61,893 nucleotides of DNA from Pseudomonas_T sp032052615 (GCA_032052615.1 DAMBWF010000014.1:1-61893); one strand, 5' to 3'; positions 8,122 through 17,842 are shown, numbered from the stretch's first letter. The notes: generated by a model from the sequence alone, not told the origin. Numbers and translations: made by a program.

Positions 8122-9402
8122 TCAGCCGATGCGGTCGATACCGCCCATGTAGGGGCGCAGCACTTCGGGAACGAGGATCGAGCCGTCGGCCTGCTGGTAG
8201 TTTTCCAGTACCGCCACCAGCGTACGGCCCACCGCGAGGCCGGAGCCATTGAGGGTATGCACCAGCTCGGGCTTGCCGGTTTCCGGGTTGCGGTAACGAG
8301 CCTGCATGCGCCGAGCTTGGAAGTCCCCGCAGTTGGAGCAGGACGAAATCTCCCGGTACTTGCCCTGGCTGGGAATCCAGACCTCCAGGTCATAGGTCTT
8401 GACGGCGCCGAAGCCCATGTCGCCGGTGCACAGGGCCAATACCCGGTAGGGCAATTCGAGCAACTGGAGCACCCGCTCGGCGTTCATCGTCAGCTCTTCC
8501 AGGGCCTCGAAGGCGTTCGCCGGTTCGACGATGCGGACCATTTCCACCTTGTCGAACTGGTGTTGGCGGATCATTCCACGGGTGTCGCGTCCGGAAGCGC
8601 CCGCCTCGCTGCGGAAACAAGGCGTATGGGCGACGAACTTCAGCGGCAATTGCTTGGCATCGAGAATCTGCCCGGCGACCAGGTTGGTGAGGGATACCTC
8701 GGCGGTGGGGATGAGGTAGAGATTCGCCTCGCCTTCGCGTGTGATCTTGAACAGATCCTCTTCGAACTTGGGCAAATTCCCGGTGCCTTGCAGCGCGGGC
8801 GCCTGCACCAGGTACGGCGTGTAGGCCTCCTCGTAGCCATGCTCGGCGGTGTGCAGGTTGAGCATGAACTGCGCCAGGGCGCGGTGTAGCCGGGCGATCG
8901 GGCCGCGCATCACGGCGAAGCGCGCGCCGGAGAGCCGCGCCGCCGCCTCGAAATCCAGCCAGCCATGCTGCTCGCCGAGGCTGACGTGATCGCGCACCTC
9001 GAATGCAAAGGACTTGGGCGAACCCCAGCGACGCACCTCGACGTTCTCCTCTTCGTTCGCGCCGACCGGCACGGACTCGTCGGGTAGGTTGGGCAGGCTG
9101 AGCAGCAGCGTGTCCAGTTCCGCCTGAATCGACTCCAGCTCCCGCTTGCCAGCCTCCAGCTCGTCGCCCATGCGATCCACCTCGGCCAATAGCGGCGCGA
9201 TGTCCTCGCCCCGTTGCTTGGCCTGGCCAATGGACTTGGAACGGGCGTTGCGCTCGGCCTGAAGCTGTTCGGTACGGGTCTGTACCTGCTTGCGCTGGGC
9301 TTCAAGCGCTTCGATACGCGCCACGTCCAGTTGGAAGCCACGGGTGGCGAGGCGTTGCGCCACGTCCTGCAACTGGGTACGTATCAATTTCGAATCGAGC
9401 AT
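8122..9402 (-). CDS. serS: Seryl-tRNA synthetase
   Basis: 426 aa class II synthetase, family length. An N-terminal coiled-coil arm (residues about 25-110, e.g. RIEALEAQRKQVQTRTEQLQ) binds the long variable arm of tRNA-Ser. Class II motif 2 is visible as FRSEAGASGRDTRGMIRQHQF and motif 3 near the C-terminus (LNGSGLAVGRTLVAVLEN). Starts MLDSKLIRTQL. Cotranscription with crcB/rarA upstream and cysG downstream is likely, as spacing is short throughout. Confidence 0.98.
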   Translation of the reverse strand: MLDSKLIRTQLQDVAQRLATRGFQLDVARIEALEAQRKQVQTRTEQLQAERNARSKSIGQAKQRGEDIAPLLAEVDRMGDELEAGKRELESIQAELDTLLLSLPNLPDESVPVGANEEENVEVRRWGSPKSFAFEVRDHVSLGEQHGWLDFEAAARLSGARFAVMRGPIARLHRALAQFMLNLHTAEHGYEEAYTPYLVQAPALQGTGNLPKFEEDLFKITREGEANLYLIPTAEVSLTNLVAGQILDAKQLPLKFVAHTPCFRSEAGASGRDTRGMIRQHQFDKVEMVRIVEPANAFEALEELTMNAERVLQLLELPYRVLALCTGDMGFGAVKTYDLEVWIPSQGKYREISSCSNCGDFQARRMQARYRNPETGKPELVHTLNGSGLAVGRTLVAVLENYQQADGSILVPEVLRPYMGGIDRIG

Positions 9403-9462
9403 GTCCTACTCTCAAGCTGAACGGAAAAGAAAGAAGCACTCGCGCCGGTCGGCATCGAGGCA

Positions 9463-9837
9463 TCACGGTCGGGCGAAGGATAAACCCGCCCACGTAGCGA
9501 ATAAACCGCCGAGGATACTGCATCCCAGGTATACCAAGGCCAGGGCCGACTGCCCGCTTTCCAGCAAACGCACGGCTTCCAGGCTGAACGAGGAAAAGGT
9601 CGTCAAGCCGCCGAGCACACCAGCGGTCAGCCCGACGCGCACTGCCTCGGGCAGGTCGGCGCGGGCCAAAAAAAGCCCGCCGAGGTAGCCGATCAGCAGG
9701 CACCCCACCAGGTTGACGGCCAGGGTGCCGACGAAGGCATGGCGCGGCCACTGCTGGCCCACCCAGGAAGACGTCAGGAAGCGCAGCACCGAGCCCAGGG
9801 CGCCCCCCAGCGCCACCGCCATCACCGTGGGCATCAT
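9463..9837 (-). CDS. crcB: Fluoride ion exporter CrcB/Fluc
   Basis: 124 aa small membrane protein with four predicted helices. Fluc channels work as dual-topology dimers and expel fluoride. Diagnostic residues: GALGSVLRF near the start, NLVGC, and GGLTTFSSFSLE carrying the phenylalanine-box and sodium-site region. The start overlaps the rarA stop; ATG at 9837 or 9834 are both possible. I saw no clear fluoride riboswitch immediately upstream, consistent with its position inside an operon. Confidence 0.95.
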   Translation of the reverse strand: MMPTVMAVALGGALGSVLRFLTSSWVGQQWPRHAFVGTLAVNLVGCLLIGYLGGLFLARADLPEAVRVGLTAGVLGGLTTFSSFSLEAVRLLESGQSALALVYLGCSILGGLFATWAGLSFARP

Positions 9838-11159
9838 GGGGTTCTCCGCTTCCAGGGGCTGGCCTGGTCCAATTCCTTCAAATGCGCGAGTTTTTCGCGA
9901 ATCCGCAGCTCCAGGCCACGGGGCACCGGTTCGTAGTAGCGCCTGGGCTCCAGGGCCTCGGGGAAATAATCCTCCCCGGCGGCATAGGCTTCGGGCTCGT
10001 CATGGGCATAGCGGTATTGCTCGCCATACCCCAGTTGCTTCATCAGTTTGGTCGGCGCATTGCGCAAGTGCAGCGGCACCTCCAGGGAGCCATGCTCGGG
10101 CGCGTCGCGCATGGCGGCCTTGAAAGCGGTGTAGACGGCGTTGCTCTTCGGCGCGCAGGCCAGGTAGACCAGCGCCTGGGCCACCGCCAGCTCGCCCTCG
10201 GGACTGCCCAGGCGCTCCTGCACATCCCAGGCCGCCAGGCACAAGCCGAGCGCCCTGGGGTCGGCATTGCCGATGTCCTCGCTGGCCATGCGTACGACGC
10301 GACGGGCGATGTACAGCGGGTCGCACCCCCCGTCCAGCATGCGGGCGAACCAGTAGAGGGTGGCGTCGGGATCGGAACCCCGCACCGCTTTGTGCAGCGC
10401 GGATATCTGGTCGTAGAAGGCCTCGCCCCCCTTGTCGAAACGGCGGCGACTATCCCCCAGCAGGTCTTGCAGCAGGTCCACGGCGATGACCCCGCCGTCC
10501 TCCACCAGGTCCGCCGCGTTCTCCAGGAAGTTGAGCAGACGGCGGCCGTCTCCGTCGGCGGCCGCCACCAGCAGCGCGAAACTGTCCTCCGGCAGGCTCA
10601 GATGCCGTTGCCCCAAGCCCTTGTTTTCTTCCAGGGCCCGCCGCGCCAACTTGCGCATCGCGGCTTCGTCGAGGCTCTTCAGGACATAGACCCTCGCCCG
10701 GGAGAGCAAGGCATTGTTCAGTTCGAAGGAGGGATTCTCGGTGGTCGCGCCGATGAAGATCAGCGTGCCGTCCTCGACATAGGGCAGGAAGGCATCCTGC
10801 TGGCTCTTGTTGAAGCGGTGCACTTCGTCGACGAAGAGAATGGTTCGCCGGCCGTACTGGGCGGCCTGTTGCTTGGCCACGTCCACGGCCTGGCGAATCT
10901 CCTTGACCCCCGACAACACGGCCGAAAGCGTCTCGAAGTGGGCCTCGGTGACCTGGGCCAGCAGGCGCGCCAGGGTAGTCTTGCCCACGCCCGGCGGCCC
11001 CCAGAAGATCATCGAATGCAGCGCGCCCTGCTCCAGCGCCTCGCGCAACGGCTTGCCCGGCGCCAGCAAGTGCTGCTGGCCGGCGTATTCGTCGAGGGAG
11101 GTGGCGCGCAGACGCGCCGCCAGGGGCTGGGCAATGGGCTCGCTGCGAAACAGGTCCAT
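9834..11159 (-). CDS. rarA: Replication-associated recombination AAA+ ATPase RarA (MgsA)
   Basis: 441 aa clamp-loader-like AAA+ protein acting at stalled replication forks. Walker A WGPPGVGKTTLARLL, Walker B region TILFVDEVHRFNKSQQD, sensor GATTENPSFELN, and the C-terminal tetramerisation domain (GCDPLYIARRVVRMASEDIGNADPRAL). ATG 11159 gives MDLFRSEPIAQPLAARLR, the usual start; upstream in-frame codons are unlikely because they overlap lolA. It begins immediately after the lolA stop. Confidence 0.96.
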   Translation of the reverse strand: MDLFRSEPIAQPLAARLRATSLDEYAGQQHLLAPGKPLREALEQGALHSMIFWGPPGVGKTTLARLLAQVTEAHFETLSAVLSGVKEIRQAVDVAKQQAAQYGRRTILFVDEVHRFNKSQQDAFLPYVEDGTLIFIGATTENPSFELNNALLSRARVYVLKSLDEAAMRKLARRALEENKGLGQRHLSLPEDSFALLVAAADGDGRRLLNFLENAADLVEDGGVIAVDLLQDLLGDSRRRFDKGGEAFYDQISALHKAVRGSDPDATLYWFARMLDGGCDPLYIARRVVRMASEDIGNADPRALGLCLAAWDVQERLGSPEGELAVAQALVYLACAPKSNAVYTAFKAAMRDAPEHGSLEVPLHLRNAPTKLMKQLGYGEQYRYAHDEPEAYAAGEDYFPEALEPRRYYEPVPRGLELRIREKLAHLKELDQASPWKRRTP

Positions 11160-11160
11160 G

Positions 11161-11784
11161 TCACTCCTGGATGACGTCGGCGCCCTCGGGCACTTGGAAG
11201 TCGAATTGCTTGGCATCCACCGGCTGGTTCATCTTCACGCTCATGAACAGGATGTTGGTGCGTTGGCCGACACCATCGATCAGTTGCATGTCGTTCACCA
11301 CGCCCCCCCGGAAGGACAGGCGCAGGCTGTCGAACAGCGTGTCCTTGGCCTTGGGCTTGAGCATGAAATCCACGACGTCGCCGGCTTCCTTGTGGGTGAT
11401 GTCGAAGTTCTGGCTGATGCTGGAGACATCGCCCGATAGCAGCAGGGCCGGCGTGTGGGTCAGGCGCTGGTCAAGGGTCTGGATCGTCACTTGCTGCAAG
11501 TCCGGGTCGTACAGCCAGACCTTCTGGCCGTTGGAGACCAGCAGTTGCTCCTGGGGCGCGTCGGTGTGCCAGCGAAACAAACCCGGGCGCTTCAGGCTCA
11601 TTTCACCCGAAGTCTCCTGCAACTGGGTGCCGGAGCCGTCCAGGGTCAACTGGGAGAAACGGCCGGTGATGGTTTGCGCCTTGCTCAACAGCTCGCTCAG
11701 CCGCTTGACGGCCATGTCGTCGGCCCGGGCCTGGATGGCGGAAAAACTCAGCAGAGCAATCAACAGCATGCGGATCAGTCGCAT
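11161..11784 (-). CDS. lolA: Outer-membrane lipoprotein carrier protein LolA
   Basis: 207 aa periplasmic chaperone that carries lipoproteins from LolCDE to LolB. A Sec signal peptide MRLIRMLLIALLSFSAIQARA ends at an ARA-type cleavage site. The mature domain shows ITGRFSQLTLDGSGTQLQETSGEMSLKRPGLFRW, characteristic of LolA. Gene order ftsK-lolA-rarA is conserved in gammaproteobacteria. The stop and rarA start are adjacent. Confidence 0.97.
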   Translation of the reverse strand: MRLIRMLLIALLSFSAIQARADDMAVKRLSELLSKAQTITGRFSQLTLDGSGTQLQETSGEMSLKRPGLFRWHTDAPQEQLLVSNGQKVWLYDPDLQQVTIQTLDQRLTHTPALLLSGDVSSISQNFDITHKEAGDVVDFMLKPKAKDTLFDSLRLSFRGGVVNDMQLIDGVGQRTNILFMSVKMNQPVDAKQFDFQVPEGADVIQE

Positions 11785-11806
11785 GGAATCCTCGTGGTTT
11801 CAGGGG

Positions 11807-14212
11807 TTAATCGCGCACCGGCGCGGGCGCGACGACTTCGCGGGAGCCGTTGGTGTTCATTGGGGTGACGACGCCGGCCATTTCCATCGCCTCGATCATC
11901 CGAGCCGCGCGGTTGTAGCCGATCTTCAGCTTGCGCTGCACGGCGGAAATGGAAGCGCGGCGGCTCTCGGTGACGAAGCGAACCGCCTCGTCGTACAGCG
12001 GGTCCTCTTCGCTGCCCTCACCGCCTTCACCAGAACCGCCGCTCTCGAAGCCGCTACCCGCTTCTTCGGCGCCGGCGAGGATATCCTCGATATAGTCCGG
12101 CGCGCCGCGCAGCTTCCAGGCTTCCACCACCCGGTGCACTTCCTCGTCGGACACGAAGGCCCCATGGACGCGGATAGGCAGGCCGGTGCCCGGCGGCAGG
12201 TAGAGCATGTCGCCATGGCCTAGCAACTGCTCGGCCCCGCCCTGGTCGAGGATGGTCCGGGAGTCGATCTTGCTGGAGACCTGGAAGGCGATGCGGGTAG
12301 GGATGTTGGCCTTGATCAGGCCGGTGATCACGTCCACCGAGGGACGCTGGGTGGCAAGGATCAGGTGAATACCGGCGGCCCGCGCCTTCTGGGCGATCCG
12401 GGCGATCAGTTCCTCCACCTTCTTGCCGACGATCATCATCATGTCGGCGAACTCGTCCACCACCACGACGATGGTTGGTAGCTTGGTCAGCAGGGGGGCC
12501 TCGTCCTCCAGATTCTCGCGGCGGAACAGCGGATCGGTCAGGGGCGTGCCGGCCTCCTCGGCGTCCTTCACCTTGCGGTTGAAGCCCGCCAGGTTGCGCA
12601 CTCCCATGGCCGCCATCAGCTTGTAGCGACGCTCCATCTCGGCCACCGACCAGCGCAGCGCGTTGGCGGCCTCCTTCATGTCGGTGACCACGGGGCACAG
12701 CAAATGCGGGATGCCTTCGTAGATGGACAGCTCCAGCATCTTCGGGTCGATCATGATCAGCCGGGCATCTTCCGGCCGGGACTTGAACAGGATCGACAAC
12801 AGCATGGCGTTGACCCCGACCGACTTACCCGAGCCCGTGGTGCCCGCCACCAGCAAGTGAGGCATCTTCGCCAGGTCGGCGATGATCGGCCGGCCACCGA
12901 TGTCGTGACCCAAGGCCAGGGCCACGGGCGACTTGGCTTCGTCGTACTCGGTGGACTCCAGCACTTCGGAGAAGCGCACGATCTGCCGGTCCTCGTTGGG
13001 AATCTCGATGCCCACGGTGGTCTTGCCGGGTATCACTTCCACCACCCGCACGCTGATGACCGCCAGCGAGCGCGCCAGGTCCTTGGCCAGGTTCGATATC
13101 CGGCTGACCTTCACACCGGGCGCCGGCTGAATCTCGAAGCGGGTGATCACCGGACCGGGGTGAACCGACTCGACCAGCACCTCGACACCGAATTCCTTCA
13201 GCTTGATTTCCAGCAACCGCGACATCGCCTCCAGGGACTCCGGCGAGTAGCTCTTCTGCTTCTTCTCGGCCGGGTCGAGGATGGAGATGGGCGGCAGCGT
13301 GCCTTCCACCGCGCTGTCCACGAACAGCGGCGCCTGCTTCTCCTGCTGCACCCGCTTGCTCGGCTCGGCCGGCTTGGCCGGAGGCGGCGGCGCGATGGTC
13401 GGCGGCTGGCGCTTCTCCCGCTCGCTCATATGCTTGCTGAGGGACTCTTCCCGCTCGATCAGACGCTCCTTGACCTTCGCCTGCTCGCGCCGATCGGTCA
13501 CCACCGGAGCGGCGACCACGCTGACCCGCTCGTCCACCTCGCGCAGTTTTTCGGCCAGTTCCTGCCGCTCGCGCCGGGCCCGCCACCAGCCGCCGACGGC
13601 GTTCTGAATCAATTCGCAGAGGTCCAGGGTAATCTTGCCGGTCAGGTCCATGGCGCGAAACCAGGACAGGTCGGTAAAGACTGTCAGGCCAAACAGGAAC
13701 AGCGCGATGAACAGCAAGGTGCTGCCTTGGACATTCAGCGAATTGACGGCCAGTTGGCCCAGGCTCTCGCCCAGGGCACCGCCGGCGGAAGCCGGCATCC
13801 CGGGCGCGGAATGGAAATGGATGAAGGCCAGGGCGGAGCCCGACAGGATCAGGAACACCAAGCCGATCAGGCGCCAGGAAAACAGCCAGCCGCTCCACTC
13901 CCAACTACGGTGGCGCGAGCGGAAAACCTGGAAGGTCTTGACCGCCAGCAGCAGGGGAAACAGGTAGGCGAAATAACCGAGGACCATGAACAGAACGTCG
14001 GCGAACCAGGCTCCCGCCCGGCCGGCCGCGTTGTGCACCTGGTCGCTATTGCTCGTATGGGTCCAACCCGGGTCGGTGGCATCGTAGGTAAGCAACGCCA
14101 TCCAGAGGTAAATACACAGCGCCCCGAGGGCGATCAGCGCGCCCTCTTTCAAACGGTATTGGATCTGCTGGCGCCACAGGGGAGCCTGCGCGGAAGTCGG
14201 AGAGTTCTTCAA
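11807..14212 (-). CDS. ftsK: DNA translocase FtsK
   Basis: 801 aa if started at TTG 14212 (LKNSPTSAQAPLWRQQ), which aligns with the known Pseudomonas N-terminus and has AGGAAAT about 12 bases upstream. ATG 14257 or further upstream would add residues without family support. Four N-terminal membrane segments (residues about 25-190), a charged linker, the alpha/beta motor with Walker A AGTTGSGKSVGVNAML, and the C-terminal winged-helix gamma domain (YDEAVRFVTESRRASISAVQRKL) that reads KOPS. It coordinates chromosome dimer resolution with division at the septum. Confidence 0.95.
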   Translation of the reverse strand: MKNSPTSAQAPLWRQQIQYRLKEGALIALGALCIYLWMALLTYDATDPGWTHTSNSDQVHNAAGRAGAWFADVLFMVLGYFAYLFPLLLAVKTFQVFRSRHRSWEWSGWLFSWRLIGLVFLILSGSALAFIHFHSAPGMPASAGGALGESLGQLAVNSLNVQGSTLLFIALFLFGLTVFTDLSWFRAMDLTGKITLDLCELIQNAVGGWWRARRERQELAEKLREVDERVSVVAAPVVTDRREQAKVKERLIEREESLSKHMSEREKRQPPTIAPPPPAKPAEPSKRVQQEKQAPLFVDSAVEGTLPPISILDPAEKKQKSYSPESLEAMSRLLEIKLKEFGVEVLVESVHPGPVITRFEIQPAPGVKVSRISNLAKDLARSLAVISVRVVEVIPGKTTVGIEIPNEDRQIVRFSEVLESTEYDEAKSPVALALGHDIGGRPIIADLAKMPHLLVAGTTGSGKSVGVNAMLLSILFKSRPEDARLIMIDPKMLELSIYEGIPHLLCPVVTDMKEAANALRWSVAEMERRYKLMAAMGVRNLAGFNRKVKDAEEAGTPLTDPLFRRENLEDEAPLLTKLPTIVVVVDEFADMMMIVGKKVEELIARIAQKARAAGIHLILATQRPSVDVITGLIKANIPTRIAFQVSSKIDSRTILDQGGAEQLLGHGDMLYLPPGTGLPIRVHGAFVSDEEVHRVVEAWKLRGAPDYIEDILAGAEEAGSGFESGGSGEGGEGSEEDPLYDEAVRFVTESRRASISAVQRKLKIGYNRAARMIEAMEMAGVVTPMNTNGSREVVAPAPVRD

Positions 14213-14476
14213 AACGCGTTTATTTCCTGCGCCCGTGGCGCCTAGAACCTGAAACATCGAAGCCCGCCATTGTAAGGCTTTGCGACCGCGACGCCAGCCA
14301 TGCCCGCATGGCGCGAAGCGCGCGCGGGCAGAGTCGAGGCGCCATGAAAATGATGGCTCAAAAGGAGACATGCTCCGCACTGTGACAGCGGAAGCCTCCT
14401 ATATACTCGCTTTCCGCTGAATATGGCTTCCGTATTCCCACCGTCACGAACTCACAGCAAAAGGATCATGCCTGCC

Positions 14477-15235
14477 ATGAAAAAACAGACCCTAGCCACT
14501 CTCATCGCCGCCGCGGCGCTGCTCGGCGGCTGCAAGAACTTTGACGCGAACGGCCTGATGGACAGCGGCGTCTCCGCCTTCAAGGCGGCCACGCTGAGCG
14601 ATGCCGAGGTCAAGCAGATCGCCGACGGCGCCTGCAAGGAAATGGACAAGGAAAACAAAGTCGCCCCGGCCGGCAGCAAATACACCCAGCGCCTGAACAA
14701 GATCGCCAAGGCCCTCGGTAACGAGATCGAAGGCACACCGGTCAACTACAAGGTCTACATGACCAAGGAAGAAAACGCCTGGGCCATGGCCAACGGCTGC
14801 GTGCGCGTGTACAGCGGCCTGATGGATACCCTCAACGACAACGAAATCGAAGGTGTACTGGGTCACGAAATGGGCCACGTCGCCCTGGGCCACAGCAAGA
14901 AAGCCGCCCAGATGGCCTACGCCTCCCAGGCTGCCCGCCTGGCCGCGGCCTCCTCCAGCAACGCCGCCGTGTCCTCGCTGTCCAGCTCCGACTACGGCGC
15001 ACTGGGCGAGGCGCTGGTCAACTCCCAGTTCTCCCAGTCCCAAGAAAGCGATGCCGACGCCTTCTCCGTGCAACTGCTGCTCAAGCGTAAAGTGAACCCG
15101 ATGGGCCTGGCCACGGCCATGGATAAATTCGCCAAGGAAGAAGGCAGCGATCACAGCATGCTGTCCTCTCACCCGGCGAGCACTGAGCGCGCCCAGCATG
15201 TCCGCGACCTGATCGCCGCCAGCAAGAAGAAGTGA
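14477..15235 (+). CDS. M48-family metallopeptidase lipoprotein (LoiP/YcaL-like)
   Basis: 252 aa. Signal peptide MKKQTLATLIAAAALLGGC with lipobox LLGGC makes it a lipoprotein, probably outer-membrane. The zinc motif HEMGH is in GVLGHEMGHVALGHSKK, with the third ligand Glu in SQESDADAFSVQLL. This matches the LoiP/YcaL peptidases implicated in quality control of outer-membrane proteins. ATG 14477 is preferred for spacing from AAAGGA; ATG 14468 is an alternative. It stands alone between divergent ftsK and a hairpin before trxB. Confidence 0.9.
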   Translation: MKKQTLATLIAAAALLGGCKNFDANGLMDSGVSAFKAATLSDAEVKQIADGACKEMDKENKVAPAGSKYTQRLNKIAKALGNEIEGTPVNYKVYMTKEENAWAMANGCVRVYSGLMDTLNDNEIEGVLGHEMGHVALGHSKKAAQMAYASQAARLAAASSSNAAVSSLSSSDYGALGEALVNSQFSQSQESDADAFSVQLLLKRKVNPMGLATAMDKFAKEEGSDHSMLSSHPASTERAQHVRDLIAASKKK

Positions 15236-15244
15236 GTGAACTTC

Positions 15245-15276
15245 GGGTATGCTCTAGCCTTTGCTCGAGCATACCC
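15245..15276 (+). terminator. Hairpin between M48 gene and trxB
   Basis: Perfect 10-bp inverted repeat GGGTATGCTC / GAGCATACCC with a 12-base loop, starting 10 bases after the M48 stop. The T tract is weak, so it may be a Rho-assisted terminator or an RNA-stabilising stem before trxB. Confidence 0.6.
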
Positions 15277-15301
15277 GTCTCACCGAAGGACTTCTTTTCA
15301 G

Positions 15302-16249
15302 ATGACCGATGTCAAACACTCCCGACTGATCATCCTCGGCTCCGGCCCCGCCGGCTATACGGCAGCCGTTTACGCCGCCCGCGCGAACCTCAAGCCGCTG
15401 GTCATCACCGGCATCCAGCCTGGCGGCCAACTGACCACCACCACCGAGGTGGACAACTGGCCCGGTGACGTGGAGGGCCTGACCGGCCCCGCGCTGATGG
15501 AGCGCATGCAGAAGCATGCCGAGCGCTTCGATACCGAAATCGTCTACGACCATATCCATACCGCCGAACTGCGGCAGAAGCCCTTCACCCTCAAGGGCGA
15601 TAACGCCACCTACACTTGCGATGCCCTGATCATCGCGACGGGCGCGAGTGCCCAGTACCTGGGACTGCCGTCGGAAGAGGCCTTTTCCGGCAAGGGCGTT
15701 TCCGCGTGCGCGACCTGCGACGGCTTTTTCTACCGCAACCAGGTAGTAGCCGTGATCGGCGGGGGCAATACCGCAGTGGAAGAGGCCCTTTACTTGGCCA
15801 ACATCGCCAAGGAAGTCCATCTCATCCATCGCCGCGACAAGCTGCGCAGCGAAAAAATCCTGCAGGACAAGCTGTTCGAAAAAGCCGAGAACGGTAATGT
15901 GCGCCTGCACTGGAACCATACGCTCGACGAAGTCCTGGGCGACGACAGTGGCGTCACCGGCGTTCGCCTGAAGAGCATGGTCGACGGAACCACCCGCGAA
16001 CTCCCCCTGGCCGGTGTCTTCATCGCCATTGGCCACAAACCCAACACCGACCTGTTCCGCGATCAGCTGGAAATGCGTGACGGCTACTTGGTGGTCAAGG
16101 GCGGCGGCGAAGGCAACGCCACGGCTACCAGCATCGAAGGGGTATTCGCGGCGGGCGACGTCGCCGATCACGTGTACCGGCAAGCCATCACCTCGGCCGG
16201 CGCGGGCTGCATGGCGGCGCTGGACGCCGAGAAGTTTCTGGACCTCTGA
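15302..16249 (+). CDS. trxB: Thioredoxin reductase TrxB
   Basis: 315 aa low-molecular-weight flavoprotein that reduces thioredoxin with NADPH. FAD-binding LGSGPAGYTAAVYAAR near residue 12, redox-active CATC in SACATCDGFFYRNQ, NADPH-binding VIGGGNTAVEEALYLA, and the C-terminal FAD element GVFAAGDVADHVYRQAITSAGAGCMAA. ATG 15302 yields the canonical MTDVKHSRLIILG. Upstream in-frame sequence crosses the hairpin and is rejected. Confidence 0.97.
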   Translation: MTDVKHSRLIILGSGPAGYTAAVYAARANLKPLVITGIQPGGQLTTTTEVDNWPGDVEGLTGPALMERMQKHAERFDTEIVYDHIHTAELRQKPFTLKGDNATYTCDALIIATGASAQYLGLPSEEAFSGKGVSACATCDGFFYRNQVVAVIGGGNTAVEEALYLANIAKEVHLIHRRDKLRSEKILQDKLFEKAENGNVRLHWNHTLDEVLGDDSGVTGVRLKSMVDGTTRELPLAGVFIAIGHKPNTDLFRDQLEMRDGYLVVKGGGEGNATATSIEGVFAAGDVADHVYRQAITSAGAGCMAALDAEKFLDL

Positions 16250-16298
16250 GCAGGTGGGCGGCGCGCCAAGGCGCGCTTCCCGCGAGAGAGGCGCCTGA

Positions 16299-16979
16299 AT
16301 GCTGACTTGGTTGAACCGGAAATCCCTGGAGTTTCCTCCGCTCGAACGCGCCTTGCGGGAACCCAACGGGCTGCTCGCGGCCGGGGGAGATCTCTCAGCC
16401 CAACGGCTGCATGAAGCCTACCGGCATGGCTGCTTTCCCTGGTTCGAGGAAGGCCAGCCCATCCTCTGGTGGTCACCCGACCCCCGCACCGTGCTCTTCC
16501 CCGACGAATTGCATGTTTCGCGCAGCCTCGCCAAGACACTCCGCCAAGGTCGCTATCGAGTGACCTTCGACCGCTGTTTCGAAGCGGTGATTTCCGCATG
16601 CGCCGCCCCACGCCCTTATGCCACTGGCACTTGGATCACCGAGGGCATGCAGGCGGCCTACGTCGACCTGCACGCCCAAGGGCTCGCCCATTCGGTGGAG
16701 GTCTGGCAGGACCAGGCGCTGGTGGGAGGGCTTTATGGGCTCGCCATCGGCCAGCTCTATTTCGGCGAATCCATGTTCAGCCGCGCCGACGATGCCTCCA
16801 AAGTGGGCTTCGTTACTTTGGTCGAACAGTTGAAGCAGTGGGGCTTCGCTCTGATCGACTGCCAGATGCCAACCCGGCACTTGCAGAGCCTGGGTGCTCG
16901 CTCGATTGCACGCAGCGAATTCGCCACTCTGCTCCGGCGTCACCTGGACGGCCCAACCACCGCCGACTGGCTCGCCTAG
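16299..16979 (+). CDS. aat: Leucyl/phenylalanyl-tRNA-protein transferase Aat
   Basis: 226 aa; attaches Leu or Phe to N-terminal Lys/Arg of proteins, creating N-degrons read by ClpS. Family motifs: FPPLERALREPNGLLAAGGDLS at the N-terminus, YRHGCFPWFEEGQPILWWSPDPR, and GGLYGLAIGQLYFGESMFSRADDASK. Length matches family. It is followed 56 bp later by bpt, the second N-degron transferase, with clpA/clpS close by. Confidence 0.97.
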   Translation: MLTWLNRKSLEFPPLERALREPNGLLAAGGDLSAQRLHEAYRHGCFPWFEEGQPILWWSPDPRTVLFPDELHVSRSLAKTLRQGRYRVTFDRCFEAVISACAAPRPYATGTWITEGMQAAYVDLHAQGLAHSVEVWQDQALVGGLYGLAIGQLYFGESMFSRADDASKVGFVTLVEQLKQWGFALIDCQMPTRHLQSLGARSIARSEFATLLRRHLDGPTTADWLA

Positions 16980-17035
16980 GCGACCACCCCAGGCTGGCAT
17001 ACACTTGCCGGAGGGTCACTTCCCGAGGTTCGACC

Positions 17036-17743
17036 ATGACAGAGCTGGCACGCCTGAAGTTCTATGCCACCCAGCCCCATCCCTGCAGCTATCTGCCCGA
17101 GGAACAGGCCACCACGCTCTTCCTCGATCCCAGCCAGCCCATGGATCCTCATGTCTATGCCGAACTGTCGGAGCTGGGCTTCCGCCGTAGTGGCGATCAT
17201 CTGTATCGCCCTCACTGCCAACGTTGCAATGCCTGCATCCCGGCACGCATCCCAATCAACCGCTTCGAGCCCAACCGCCAGCAGCGAAGAATCCTCAAGC
17301 GAAACGCTGATCTGCAGGTATCCGCCAGCCGTCCGGTCTTTACCGCCGAGTACTACGCCCTGTACTCCCGCTATATCGAATTGCGCCATTCGGATGGCGA
17401 CATGTACCCACCGAGCCGGGAGCAATTCAGTACCTTTCTGGTTCGCGACCTCCCCTTCTCGCGCTTCTATGAATTTCGCCTGCAAGGGCGCCTGCTGGCC
17501 GTGGCGGTAACCGATGTATTGCCCAACGGCCTCTCGGCGATCTACACCTTTTATGACCCCGAGGAAGAGCGCCGGAGCCTGGGCCGCTATGCCATTCTCT
17601 GGCAGATCGGAGAGACGGAGCGGCTCGGCCTGCGGGCCGTCTACCTGGGCTACTGGATCAAGAATTGTCGCAAGATGAATTACAAGACCCAGTACCGGCC
17701 CATCGAGCTTTTCGTCAACCAGCGCTGGACGTGCCTGAGCTGA
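17036..17743 (+). CDS. bpt: Aspartate/glutamate leucyltransferase Bpt (Ate-like)
   Basis: 235 aa; bacterial protein transferase that adds Leu to N-terminal Asp/Glu, homologous to eukaryotic ATE1. N-terminal cysteine region (HPCSYLPEEQATT; HCQRCNACIPARIPI) and the C-terminal acyltransferase segment GYWIKNCRKMNYKTQYRPIE are diagnostic. ATG 17036 gives MTELARLKFYATQPHPCSY; a longer in-frame reading overlaps aat in another frame and is not credible. Confidence 0.96.
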   Translation: MTELARLKFYATQPHPCSYLPEEQATTLFLDPSQPMDPHVYAELSELGFRRSGDHLYRPHCQRCNACIPARIPINRFEPNRQQRRILKRNADLQVSASRPVFTAEYYALYSRYIELRHSDGDMYPPSREQFSTFLVRDLPFSRFYEFRLQGRLLAVAVTDVLPNGLSAIYTFYDPEEERRSLGRYAILWQIGETERLGLRAVYLGYWIKNCRKMNYKTQYRPIELFVNQRWTCLS

Positions 17744-17842
17744 AACGCTTGGCGAGTCAGGCCATTTTCAGGCACAATGCATGCCGTTTTTACTGGGTGC
17801 TTTCGTACCCGGTCCGCCATTCGATACCGAGGGTTCTACTGC

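Noticed and set aside
12704..14245. A 513-codon plus-strand frame opposite ftsK
   Set aside because: Composition is typical of an antisense shadow and the FtsK motifs are on the minus strand.
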